This document shows, one piece after another, positions 36,804-44,129 of a stretch of 44,129 nucleotides of DNA (positions are counted from its first letter, which is position 1; every line of letters begins with the position of its first letter). A program made the position numbers and the translations under genes. The notes beneath the pieces are model-generated. The model searched no databases, was not told where the DNA came from, and worked only from the letters and a program-made list of their open reading frames with translations. The stretch spans positions 1 to 44,129 of the forward strand of contig JAWWBL010000003.1 in the NCBI GenBank assembly GCA_033720975.1, read 5' to 3'. The stretch comes from JAWWBL01 sp033720975 (lineage in GTDB: Bacteria; Actinomycetota; Acidimicrobiia; Spongiisociales; ZC4RG35).

Positions 36804-38129
36804 ATGACGTTCACCGAAAAATCCCTGGAAGGTTGGTCCGCTCGGCTCCACGGAGCGGCGGAGCGGGTGGCGTCGGCGTACCCGGGGGAGGGCCCGGAGC
36901 GACAGCCGGTGCACACGGTTTACGGCGGTGCGCAGCTGTTCAAATCCTCGACGCCGCGCAAGCTGGGCGAGCTTGCCCTTCGCTCGGTTTCCGAATGGCT
37001 GAAGGACGAGCAAATGCTGGCAGAGGTGACGGGGATGTCTTCCGACCTTGCGAGCGTCGTGTATCCGAAGATCCTGGAAAAGCTGGAGCGGGAGCCTGTG
37101 GAGGACTTTCGGATCGACTTCGAGGACGGTTACGGGCACCGGCCCGATGACGAGGAGGACGGACATGCCCGTTCCACGGCCGCGGAGGTCGCTGGTGGAA
37201 TGGAAGAGGGCACCCTGTCGCCCTTCATCGGGATACGGGTGAAGTCACTGTCTGGTGAGCTGCACAGGAGAGCGTTGAGGACCCTCGACCTTTTCGTGAC
37301 ATCACTGGTCGAGGAGTCCGGATCGCTTCCCGATGGATTCGTTGTCACCCTTCCCAAGATCCAGGACGTCGACCAGGTGAAGGTGTTTTCAGAGGCTCTG
37401 GCCGAACTCGAGTCTGCCCTCGGTTGCGGGACGATCCCATTGGAGCTGATGGTCGAGACGCCCCAGACCGTGATCGATCGTGAAGGCGCAAGCGGAGTCC
37501 GCCACTACACCGACGCGGCCGAGGGAAGGGTGCGCGGCGCCCATTTCGGCACCTACGACTACACCGCGTCGATGAACATCACCGCGGCGTACCAGACGAT
37601 GGATCACGCCGCGTGTGACTTTGCCCGGCACATGCTTCAGGTCAGTCTTGCCGGGACCGAGGTCTGGCTGTCGGACGGGGCTACAAACGTGATGCCGGTG
37701 CCGGTCCACCGGGGGGAGGATCTGACGGCGGGCCAGGTCGAGGAGAACCGGGCCACGGTCCATGGCGCGATGAGGTTGCACTACGAGCATGTGCGTCACT
37801 CGCTATCCCATGCCTATTACCAAGGCTGGGATCTTCATCCCGCGCAGCTTGCGACCCGGTACGCCGCGGTGTACGGGTTCTTCCTGGAAGGGTTGGATCG
37901 AGCTGGGGAGAGGTTGTACAACTTCGTCGAGTCGGCGGCAAAAGCCACGCTGGTAGGCGAGGTCTTCGACGACGCGGCCACCGGTCAGGGCCTGTTGAAC
38001 TACTTCCTGCGCGCTATCAACTGCGGGGCGATCACCGAGGAGGAGGCCACGGCCAGATCCGGGCTCACCGTGGACGAGCTCCGCACCCGCTCCTTCCTCC
38101 GCATCCTGGAGGGCCGCAAGGCGGATTGA
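36804..38129 (+). CDS. HpcH/HpaI aldolase/citrate lyase-like protein of unknown reaction
   Basis: A 441-residue TIM-barrel protein resembling the aldolase/citrate lyase (and malate synthase) superfamily. IDFEDGYGHRPDDEEDGHA near residue 105, VTLPKIQDV, ELMVETPQT (metal-binding Glu) and AHFGTYDYTAS (metal-binding Asp) follow the superfamily order, but it is longer than HpcH/HpaI aldolases and has an extra C-terminal helical part from about residue 290. I believe it belongs to a DUF6986-like actinobacterial group, without a proven reaction. It sits between the urate-forming operon and the ureide operon and diverges from the former, so a role with glyoxylate or another ureide product is plausible (inference). 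The start is supported by TAGAGT; an ATG at 36780 is an alternative. Confidence 0.75.
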   Translation: MTFTEKSLEGWSARLHGAAERVASAYPGEGPERQPVHTVYGGAQLFKSSTPRKLGELALRSVSEWLKDEQMLAEVTGMSSDLASVVYPKILEKLEREPVEDFRIDFEDGYGHRPDDEEDGHARSTAAEVAGGMEEGTLSPFIGIRVKSLSGELHRRALRTLDLFVTSLVEESGSLPDGFVVTLPKIQDVDQVKVFSEALAELESALGCGTIPLELMVETPQTVIDREGASGVRHYTDAAEGRVRGAHFGTYDYTASMNITAAYQTMDHAACDFARHMLQVSLAGTEVWLSDGATNVMPVPVHRGEDLTAGQVEENRATVHGAMRLHYEHVRHSLSHAYYQGWDLHPAQLATRYAAVYGFFLEGLDRAGERLYNFVESAAKATLVGEVFDDAATGQGLLNYFLRAINCGAITEEEATARSGLTVDELRTRSFLRILEGRKAD

Positions 38130-38145
38130 CCCCTCTCTCAACCCT

Positions 38146-38460
38146 TTAGGAGCCGCGGTAGGTCGTGTAGCCGTGCCCGGAGAGCAGGAGAGGGACGTGG
38201 TAGTGGTCGCGGGAGCCGTCCACCACGAACACCACATGGACAAATGGATAGAACTCGTTGCCGGCCGCACCCGTCTCGAACCCCAGCCGGTAGGTCCCGG
38301 GACCGAGATCCCCAAAGCCTCCTGCGCGGCCGTCGGAATCGGTGACAGCCTCGCTCAACCGGGACCACCCGGAGCCGTCACGCACGGACACGTGAACTGA
38401 CATCCCGCTGACCGGGACTCCCCTTTCGGTGTCTAGGACATGGGTGGTGAGAGTGCTCAC
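38146..38460 (-). CDS. uraH: 5-hydroxyisourate hydrolase (transthyretin-like)
   Basis: Hydrolyses 5-hydroxyisourate, the product of uricase, to OHCU. The 104-residue protein has the two HIUase signatures, LTTHVLDTERGVP at the N-terminus and YHVPLLLSGHGYTTYRGS at the C-terminus, with the catalytic His, Arg (in GTYRLGFET) and C-terminal YRGS tail. The GTG at 38460 overlaps the stop of the upstream fusion gene (GTGA) and has an AGGAGGTG site inside that gene; a TTG at 38475 is the alternative. No signal peptide, so cytoplasmic. It makes the substrate of the OHCU decarboxylase domain encoded immediately upstream. Confidence 0.95.
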   Translation of the reverse strand: MSTLTTHVLDTERGVPVSGMSVHVSVRDGSGWSRLSEAVTDSDGRAGGFGDLGPGTYRLGFETGAAGNEFYPFVHVVFVVDGSRDHYHVPLLLSGHGYTTYRGS

Positions 38461-39875
38461 TCCACCTCCTGACAAAGCATCATGCGCAGTCTCGTCGAAG
38501 TGATCTTTCTCTGCTCGGCCGCCCCGTTGGCGATCTCCATCTCACGGCTGTTACCCAGCCGCTCCCGAGCGATGGACAGCATCTCCTCGCCGGTCCTTCC
38601 CGTCGCATACACGATGTAGGTGAAGCCGAACTTCTCCTCATAGGCCCGGTTCACTTCGGACAGCTCCTCGACCGAGTCCGCTGTCACCCCAGACTGTTCC
38701 CGGGATGAGACCGCGTCCCCGCGCTCGCCGATTCGGGGATGACCGGCAAAGGCTTCGAGCCAGTCCTCATCGGTGAGACGATCAAAGACCTCAAGGGCCT
38801 CTGCCATGACCGAGTCCACGCCAGCAAATGGCCGCTGTGACTTCATGGCCGCCACCCATGCCGTGCTGGCACAGGCAGTGTGAAAGAAGCTGTACGCCTG
38901 CTGGTCGTCGAGCGCGTTGAGATACTCGATCCTCTTCTCGCCTGCAGCCTGCGGGTTGGCTCGGCCCCAGACCCGCATGCGGGCCATCCCTCCGTCAGGG
39001 TGTATCGAGAGCCGGACAAAGCCGCAGGCCGTGGGGCTCTCCATTGGAAGGTGGTTCACGCTGTCCGGCTCCACCGCTTGATGGTCGATCACCGTCGACC
39101 AGTCTTCGCCGTCGTCGGAAACCTCCACCGAGACCCACCCCGGAGAGTTGCCTTTGAAGAAAGAGGTGTCGGCGTCGACGCTCTCGACCACACCGGCGAG
39201 CCCCAATCGGAAGCTTGCCCAGTCGTGACCCGGACCTCTTCTCCGCGCCGTCTCCCAGCCGTCCCACATCCCGGCAGGCTCGGTCGGCTGCAGCATTTTT
39301 GACGGCGGGTTGTAGTGATAGTTGGAGGCGTCGATGAACTCGCCTCCCACCATCAGGGAGGCCAGATCGATCAGCTGATCGGGGCACACCTCCTGCATGG
39401 CGGGGAGTGCCCTCCCATAGACGCGCAGCCGCGCCACCCCGCCGTCGGGGAAGATGTTCAGGCGGAGGTGTGTAACCCGAGGGCTTTCCTCGACCTGAAA
39501 GGTCGCCTTGGAGTCACCTTCGAGATCGGTCGCCGCCAGCAGCTCGAACCACTCGGCGTCGCCGAGACGGTCATCGGAGCCAACCCCGCAGCCCTCCAGA
39601 GAGAACTGCTCGGGGTAGTTGCCGGTGAAGAAAGCCGTGTCGATGTCCACGGTCTCCACTCGGCCGGGAATTCCCAGGGCCAGGATGCACCAGTCGTAGC
39701 CCGGCTCGCGCCTGCGGCGCGTTTCCCAGCCGTCCATCCACTTCCCGTGGTCGTCGTATACCCCCTCCTTCCACACCGGATCGGAGACCTTGATGAGATT
39801 GTCGGCGGGGGCGAAGAACTCGTCGTTGCACTCGACGATCCGCCCGCCGACGGCCTCGGAAAGGAGATCAGTCAT
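38457..39875 (-). CDS. Allantoicase-OHCU decarboxylase fusion
   Basis: A 472-residue bifunctional protein. Residues ~8-305 are an allantoicase made of the usual two repeats, each with a DGWET(R/A)RRR-x-PG-x-DW block followed by a D-T-x-F-F-x-G-N block; allantoicase splits allantoate to ureidoglycolate and urea. A 12-residue linker leads to residues ~318-472, an OHCU decarboxylase (UraD) with FAGHPRIGE (His379), SREQSGV, VNRAYEEKFGFTYIVYATG and the final KITSTRLRMML. UraD turns OHCU into (S)-allantoin. The two activities are not consecutive: allantoinase, encoded just upstream, acts between them. The ATG at 39875 overlaps the allB stop by 8 bp; an alternative start at 39896 is possible. Neither half shows truncation. 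Confidence 0.92.
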   Translation of the reverse strand: MTDLLSEAVGGRIVECNDEFFAPADNLIKVSDPVWKEGVYDDHGKWMDGWETRRRREPGYDWCILALGIPGRVETVDIDTAFFTGNYPEQFSLEGCGVGSDDRLGDAEWFELLAATDLEGDSKATFQVEESPRVTHLRLNIFPDGGVARLRVYGRALPAMQEVCPDQLIDLASLMVGGEFIDASNYHYNPPSKMLQPTEPAGMWDGWETARRRGPGHDWASFRLGLAGVVESVDADTSFFKGNSPGWVSVEVSDDGEDWSTVIDHQAVEPDSVNHLPMESPTACGFVRLSIHPDGGMARMRVWGRANPQAAGEKRIEYLNALDDQQAYSFFHTACASTAWVAAMKSQRPFAGVDSVMAEALEVFDRLTDEDWLEAFAGHPRIGERGDAVSSREQSGVTADSVEELSEVNRAYEEKFGFTYIVYATGRTGEEMLSIARERLGNSREMEIANGAAEQRKITSTRLRMMLCQEVE

Positions 39876-41157
39876 CACGCGCGAGCATCCTGCCATAGCC
39901 AGAGCGCGGTTTGCCGTCGAAGACCACTTCCCCTCGCAGGATCGTCTCGACCACCCGACCTCGCAGCGTCATGCCCTCATAGGGTGTGATCGGATGACGG
40001 TGGTAAAGGTCGGAGCCACGCACTTCGACCCTGGCGTCGGGGTCGAATACGACCAGGTCGGCATCGGAACCCTGTTCGATGGACCCCTTTTGGGACAATC
40101 CGGAGAGACGCGCCGGCTCGGTGCTCAACCATCTGGCTAGGGCAACCGGTCCGTAGCCACGCGCGGAAGCCCCGGTCCAGGTCGCGGGGAGTCGCAGCTG
40201 TAGGGAAGATATCCCGCCCCACGCCGCCAAGAAGTCACCCGTGGCCTGAGCCTTCAATTCGGGTGGGGCAGGAGAGTGATCGGAGACGATCATCGATATC
40301 GCGCCTGATCCAAGTGCCTCCCAGAGGCCCTCACGGTGTGCCGCCTCCCGGATCGGGGGCGCACACTTGAACAAGGTCGATCCGTCAGCGATCTGCTCGG
40401 CAGCAAAGGTCAGGTAGTGAGGACAGGTTTCCCCGCCGAGTGGGCCGCCTCCAATGATCCCGGCCGCGTCAGCCGAAGAGACGTGGAGCACATGGACCGC
40501 TGCGCCGGTCTCGCCGGCCAACCCTGACAACTCCGTCACTGCAGCAACTTCCGACTCAACTGGTCGTGAGCTCAGATAGGACTGATAAGAGGAGGTTTGG
40601 TCGATCTCGCCCAGGTGGTCTGCCGACTCGGCGTGGACGAGCGCCGGCACTCCTTCACCTGCCAGGGTCTCGAGAATCCCTCTCATCGAAGGGAGGCCAA
40701 GCGGTGGGAACTCCGCTACTCCCGAGTCCACCATGAACATCTTGAACCCGGATACGCCCTGTTGCACCATCGTGGGGATGTGGCCCTCGGAGCCCGGGAT
40801 CACGCCACCCCAGAACGCGACATCCACTGAGATCGCTCCGTGGGCTGACCGGCGCTTTGCCTCGAGAGCATCGTGATCAACGGTGGGGGGGACGCTGTTC
40901 AGCGGCATGTCGACGATCGTCGTGGTGCCCCCAGCTGCAGCCGCGAGGGTCGCCGTCCGGAATCCTTCCCACTGGGTACGGCCGGGCTCGTTGACATGCA
41001 CGTGAGAGTCGACCAGACCAGGCATGATGATCAGATCGCCCATGTCCTTGTCAGCGGGACCGTCAAAGACGTCCACGATCTGGCCCGACTCGTAACGAAT
41101 GGTGGCTGGCCTCAGCTCTTCACCGACAACGACCCTGGAAGACCTGATGGTTGGCAC
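39868..41157 (-). CDS. allB: Allantoinase
   Basis: Hydrolyses allantoin to allantoate. The 429-residue amidohydrolase shows MPGLVDSHVHVNEPGR (two metal His), GFKMFMVDSG with the carboxylated Lys, VHAES, CPHYLTF and VSDHSPAPPE with the metal Asp. The NEPGR and GGTTTIVDMPLNSVPPT motifs distinguish allantoinase from dihydropyrimidinase and dihydroorotase. It starts at a GTG with TACGGT six bases upstream and is the first gene of allB / allantoicase-uraD / uraH. It links the two activities of the fused protein next to it. Confidence 0.95.
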   Translation of the reverse strand: MPTIRSSRVVVGEELRPATIRYESGQIVDVFDGPADKDMGDLIIMPGLVDSHVHVNEPGRTQWEGFRTATLAAAAGGTTTIVDMPLNSVPPTVDHDALEAKRRSAHGAISVDVAFWGGVIPGSEGHIPTMVQQGVSGFKMFMVDSGVAEFPPLGLPSMRGILETLAGEGVPALVHAESADHLGEIDQTSSYQSYLSSRPVESEVAAVTELSGLAGETGAAVHVLHVSSADAAGIIGGGPLGGETCPHYLTFAAEQIADGSTLFKCAPPIREAAHREGLWEALGSGAISMIVSDHSPAPPELKAQATGDFLAAWGGISSLQLRLPATWTGASARGYGPVALARWLSTEPARLSGLSQKGSIEQGSDADLVVFDPDARVEVRGSDLYHRHPITPYEGMTLRGRVVETILRGEVVFDGKPRSGYGRMLARDD

Positions 41158-41214
41158 GCTCCAACCGTACCGGGCAGCCAGATCGGAGCGTCAGGCTTCA
41201 GTTAGTCTCGCCAC
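41158..41214. promoter_or_regulatory. Divergent leaderless promoters of allB and the aminotransferase
   Basis: Minus strand: TACGGT (41169-41164) six bases before the allB GTG. Plus strand: TAGTCT (41203-41208) six bases before the aminotransferase ATG. A GCTCC/GGAGC inverted repeat (41158-41162 and 41185-41189) lies between and could be a binding site. The 57-bp shared region suggests joint control of both transcripts. Confidence 0.5.
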
Positions 41215-42492
41215 ATGTCCGATCTCCTCTCCCGGCACCAGGATGTGATCGCGCCGGTCATCGCGTACGACACCGACATACCGGCCGAGTCGGCCAACGG
41301 GTTATGGATCACAGCTACCGACGGTCGCAGGTGGGCAGACTTCGCCTGTGGAACGGCCGTGGTCAATCTCGGGCACAACCATCCCGCTGTCGTAAGAGCG
41401 GCGCATGATCAACTCGACCGTTTCGTTCATTCCGGATGCGTCTTCCGGTACGACACGATCGTCGAGGCTGCAGAGCGGCTGCGCGCCATTACCCCGCCCT
41501 CGATTGAGAAGTTCGCCTTCGCCAACTCAGGTGCGGAGGCAGTCGAGGCAGCAGTGAAACTCGCCAAGTACTCGACGGGTCGCCAGGGCGTGATCGCCTT
41601 CAGGGGCGGATTCCACGGGCGGACCATGGGATCGGTCACCTACACAACCTCGAACGCCAAGTATCGGGACGGGTATCACCCGGTTCTCGGCTCCGTGTTC
41701 GTAGCCCCCTTTCCTCACCCTTACCGCTGGGGAATGACCGACGACGAGGCGACCGCTGCGTGCCTCCGAGACCTACGACTGATGTTCAAGCACGTGGTGA
41801 CGCCGAAGAACATTGCTTGCTTCCTCATCGAGCCGGTCCAGGGTGAGGGTGGCTACTACCCGGCGCCGCCTGTGTTCCTCGACGAGCTGCGAGCGATCGC
41901 CGATGAGCACGGGATCCTGGTCGTCTACGACGAGGTCCAGACCGGCTTCGGGCGCACTGCCGAGTGGTTCGCCACCGACCACTTCGACGCAAAGCCTGAC
42001 ATCGTCGCCCTGGGCAAGGGAATCGCCAACGGCTTCCCCCTCTCTGCTTATGGGGCGCCGAGGGAGATGATCGACTCGTGGCCGGTGGGAGCCCACGGCA
42101 CCACGTATGGAGGCAACCCGATATCCACGGCGGCAGCCGTTGCGGTGATCGACACCATGGGCGGCCTCCTCCCACATGCTCGTGAGCTGTCGACGCACGC
42201 CTTCAACCGCTTCAACGAAATGGCAGAGCGTCACGAGACGATTGGCGATGTTCGTGGGCTGGGTTTGATGATCGGTGTGGAATTCATCGAGGACCGGGCC
42301 AGCCGCACACCGGACGCCAAGGCGTTCAAGCACGTTCAAGCCCATGCCTTTGACAACGAGTTGATCATCATCGAATGCGGGCCCGACGGGAACGTGCTCA
42401 GGTTCATCCCGCCGCTGATCACCACCATCGAGGAGCTCGACTGGGCCATCGACCTGGTCGACGCGGGGCTCGACTCCTGGGAGTCTCCCTAG
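41215..42492 (+). CDS. Class III PLP-dependent aminotransferase
   Basis: A 425-residue fold-type I aminotransferase similar to GabT and AGXT2-like enzymes. FACGTAVVNLGHNHP, ANSGAEAVEAAVKLAK (phosphate loop), VVYDEVQTGFGRT with the cofactor Asp, and ALGKGIANGFPL with the PLP Lys are all present. Its divergence from allB across 57 bp suggests a role linked to ureide breakdown, for example transferring an amino group to glyoxylate; a GABA or beta-alanine substrate is equally compatible with the sequence. Substrate specificity cannot be decided from motifs. Confidence 0.88.
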   Translation: MSDLLSRHQDVIAPVIAYDTDIPAESANGLWITATDGRRWADFACGTAVVNLGHNHPAVVRAAHDQLDRFVHSGCVFRYDTIVEAAERLRAITPPSIEKFAFANSGAEAVEAAVKLAKYSTGRQGVIAFRGGFHGRTMGSVTYTTSNAKYRDGYHPVLGSVFVAPFPHPYRWGMTDDEATAACLRDLRLMFKHVVTPKNIACFLIEPVQGEGGYYPAPPVFLDELRAIADEHGILVVYDEVQTGFGRTAEWFATDHFDAKPDIVALGKGIANGFPLSAYGAPREMIDSWPVGAHGTTYGGNPISTAAAVAVIDTMGGLLPHARELSTHAFNRFNEMAERHETIGDVRGLGLMIGVEFIEDRASRTPDAKAFKHVQAHAFDNELIIIECGPDGNVLRFIPPLITTIEELDWAIDLVDAGLDSWESP

Positions 42493-42534
42493 GAGAGCGG
42501 GAACCGTCACGGCGCACCCGGCATCCAAGTGTCC

Positions 42535-43338
42535 ATGAAACAACTCAGAACCGGGCTGCTTCTCGTCGCCGTGACCATCTCGGCCTGCGCCATCGATGCC
42601 GGCGGGATCGACCTCCCCGGCAAGGACGACTCGCCAGTCCTCCAGGTCCAGTCCGAGGGCGGGTTCGCTCCGGTCGAGTTCGTACTCGGCCGTGGCCCCC
42701 GGTACACCCTCCTCGCCGATGGCCGCCTGATATCGGAAGGTCCGGTAATCGCGATATTCCCCGGTCCACTTGTGCCGAATTACCAGGTGGTTTCAATCTC
42801 AGACGATCAGATGCGGTCGGTCCTGGAGGCGGTCGACAGGATGGGACTGCCGGAGATGACCAACGAAATGGACGACTCAGCTGCGTCAAGGGTGGCCGAC
42901 GCCACTACCGAGGTCGTCACCTATTGGGATGACGCCGGCGTGCACCGGTACTCCGTCTACGCGTTGGGCATCGACATCGACGTTCCGAGACGTGCGGAAA
43001 CTCAGGCCTTCGGTGACCTGCTGAATCTCCTCGACCAGCTTGTTGCCTCGGGAAATGATCCCGGCCCGTATGTTGCCGACCAGGTGCAGTACGTGGCGGG
43101 ACCGGGCTTCGCCGACCTGTCGTCCGATTTGAGGGAATGGCCTCTTGCAAACTCGGATTTCAGTGGTTGGAAGACCCTCCCAAACGGGTGGATGTGCCAG
43201 GTGCAGCCTGGAACGGTGCCTGCAGTCTTCGATGACGCCACTGTGGAGACGCAGTGGGCCCATCCCGAGACCGGTGAGCCGATGAAGCTGCTGGTCCGCC
43301 CGCTCCTGCCGGGTGAGGAGATCTGCTTCGGCAACTGA
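42535..43338 (+). CDS. Lipoprotein of unknown function
   Basis: A 267-residue secreted lipoprotein. MKQLRTGLLLVAVTISAC is a type II signal peptide with a lipobox ISAC and lipidated Cys18. The mature part is beta-rich with FAPVEFVLGRGPRYTLLADG and an IAIFPGPLVP block, a pattern I have seen in other actinobacterial hypothetical lipoproteins but cannot assign. Cys near residues 222 and 264 could form a disulfide. The ATG at 42535 is preferred over a GTG two codons earlier. It follows the aminotransferase by 42 bp and may share its mRNA. A hairpin ends the unit. Confidence 0.72.
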   Translation: MKQLRTGLLLVAVTISACAIDAGGIDLPGKDDSPVLQVQSEGGFAPVEFVLGRGPRYTLLADGRLISEGPVIAIFPGPLVPNYQVVSISDDQMRSVLEAVDRMGLPEMTNEMDDSAASRVADATTEVVTYWDDAGVHRYSVYALGIDIDVPRRAETQAFGDLLNLLDQLVASGNDPGPYVADQVQYVAGPGFADLSSDLREWPLANSDFSGWKTLPNGWMCQVQPGTVPAVFDDATVETQWAHPETGEPMKLLVRPLLPGEEICFGN

Positions 43339-43344
43339 TACCCA

Positions 43345-43364
43345 CCCATTCTGTGCGGAATGGG
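43345..43364. terminator. Hairpin between convergent lipoprotein and trpB2 genes
   Basis: CCCATTC (43345-43351) and GAATGGG (43358-43364) form a perfect 7-bp stem around the loop TGTGCG, followed by GGGGTTT on the plus strand. It lies in the 39-bp gap between two convergent genes, so it could end transcription from both sides. The loop and inner stem repeat the TTCTGTGCGGA core of the element at 8755-8836. Confidence 0.6.
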
Positions 43365-43377
43365 GGGGTTTGCTTGG

Positions 43378-44129
43378 TTAGTGGGGGCCGGAGTACACCG
43401 GAACCCGCGCCATAGCCTCCTCGATGCGCTCCTGGGGATGCTCGTGGTCGACCATCTGTCCCGAGAGGAAGTCGTCGTAGGCGGCCATGTCGAAATGGCC
43501 GTGCCCACTCAGGTTGAACAGGATCACCTTCTCCTCACCGGCTTCCTTGGCCCGCTCGGCCTCGAGCATCGCCTCGGCTACGGCGTGGGTCGGCTCAGGA
43601 CCGGGGAGGATGCCCTCGACCCTGGCGAACTCGACCGCCTTGGAGAAGGTGGTGTTCTGGTTCAACGCCACCGACTCGATAAGCCCAAGCTCCTGGAGGT
43701 GTGAGACCAACGGCGCCATCCCGTGATAGCGCAGTCCCCCGGCATGAATCGGGTCCGGAACGAAAGGATGGCCCAGGGTGTGCATCTTCAGAAGAGGGGT
43801 CATCTGTCCGGTGTCACCGAAGTCGAATTGATAGGACCCTTTGGTCAGTGACGGTGACGCAGCCGGTTCCACCGCCCTGATGACAGGATCGATCGACCCG
43901 GCGATCTTCTCCCTGATGAACGGAAGAACCATTCCCGCAAAGTTCGAGCCGCCCCCTGTGCAGCCGATTATGACGTCGGGTGTCTCTTCGACCAGGGCCA
44001 TTTGCTTGAGGGCTTCCTCTCCGATGACGGTCTGATGCATCAGCACGTGGTTGAGCACCGAACCCAGTGAGTACTTGACGTCCTCGTTGGTGGCTGCCAC
44101 CTCGATCGCCTCTGAGATGGCTATACCCA
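43378..44129 (-). CDS. trpB: Tryptophan synthase beta chain-like protein (TrpB2), 5' part missing
   Basis: The frame continues to the end of the window; about 249 C-terminal residues are seen and the start lies outside. GSVLNHVLMHQTVIG and the PLP phosphate loop GCTGGGSNFAG are present, with the EPAASPSLTKG, GLRYHGMAPLVS and SGHGHFD segments of the TrpB2 subgroup. TrpB2 proteins occur in organisms that often have a second, TrpA-linked TrpB1 and may salvage indole. There is no trpA here. Converges with the lipoprotein gene. Confidence 0.9.
   Translation of the reverse strand, partial: GIAISEAIEVAATNEDVKYSLGSVLNHVLMHQTVIGEEALKQMALVEETPDVIIGCTGGGSNFAGMVLPFIREKIAGSIDPVIRAVEPAASPSLTKGSYQFDFGDTGQMTPLLKMHTLGHPFVPDPIHAGGLRYHGMAPLVSHLQELGLIESVALNQNTTFSKAVEFARVEGILPGPEPTHAVAEAMLEAERAKEAGEEKVILFNLSGHGHFDMAAYDDFLSGQMVDHEHPQERIEEAMARVPVYSGPH

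Noticed and set aside
35564..37150. A 528-residue open frame antisense to the 8-oxoguanine deaminase
   Set aside because: The sequence is Arg/Gln/Gly-rich and shows no family features, while the opposite strand has a complete amidohydrolase.

Overview
The window looks like a chromosomal segment from a GC-rich actinobacterium, most likely an uncultured Acidimicrobiia-type lineage (inference). Supporting signs are the frequent GTG/TTG starts, the three-part purS-purQ-purL system, an adenylylation-type glutamine synthetase I, an F420-type luciferase-like oxidoreductase and a LytR-CpsA-Psr protein. A striking internal feature is that most operon-leading genes carry a TANNNT -10 box 6-8 nt before the start codon and no Shine-Dalgarno, which points to leaderless mRNAs. 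Genes inside operons are joined by 4-nt ATGA/GTGA/TTGA overlaps. I see no tRNA, rRNA, CRISPR array, transposase or phage gene. No gene-free stretch exceeds 300 bases.

Layout. 1-1840: the end of an Nfu-type gene, two membrane-anchored proteins of unknown function and a tandem hairpin repeat. 1840-4486: glnA diverging from a CorA-type transporter. 4512-16457: de novo purine synthesis (purA-purD-purE, purB, purC-purS-purQ-purL), interrupted by a glutaryl-CoA dehydrogenase-like gene, a YcaQ-type DNA glycosylase and an LCP protein. 16478-20509: phosphofructokinase, an FAD-monooxygenase/OYE fusion of the aminobenzoyl-CoA type, and mobA. 20582-27600: an accessory region with a DsbA-like gene, an ECF-like sigma factor with a membrane partner, a decayed DsbA copy, a truncated globin, a VOC/flavin reductase/LLM operon, a membrane protein, an adenylate cyclase and a DoxX protein. 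27747-30942: purF-purM-thioesterase.

30922-41157 is a purine degradation island. One minus-strand operon encodes 8-oxoguanine deaminase, the three xanthine dehydrogenase subunits and adenine deaminase; its products converge on urate. A second encodes allantoinase, a fused allantoicase/OHCU decarboxylase, and 5-hydroxyisourate hydrolase, which carry 5-hydroxyisourate to ureidoglycolate and urea. Between them sits an HpcH/HpaI-like protein of unknown function, and diverging from allantoinase is a class III aminotransferase. Uricase and ureidoglycolate lyase are not visible. The window ends with a lipoprotein, an intergenic hairpin and a partial trpB2.

The most interesting items are the allantoicase-OHCU decarboxylase fusion, the uncharacterised aldolase-like protein in the ureide island, the leaderless promoter pattern, and the sigma-factor module flanked by an intact and a decayed copy of the same gene end.
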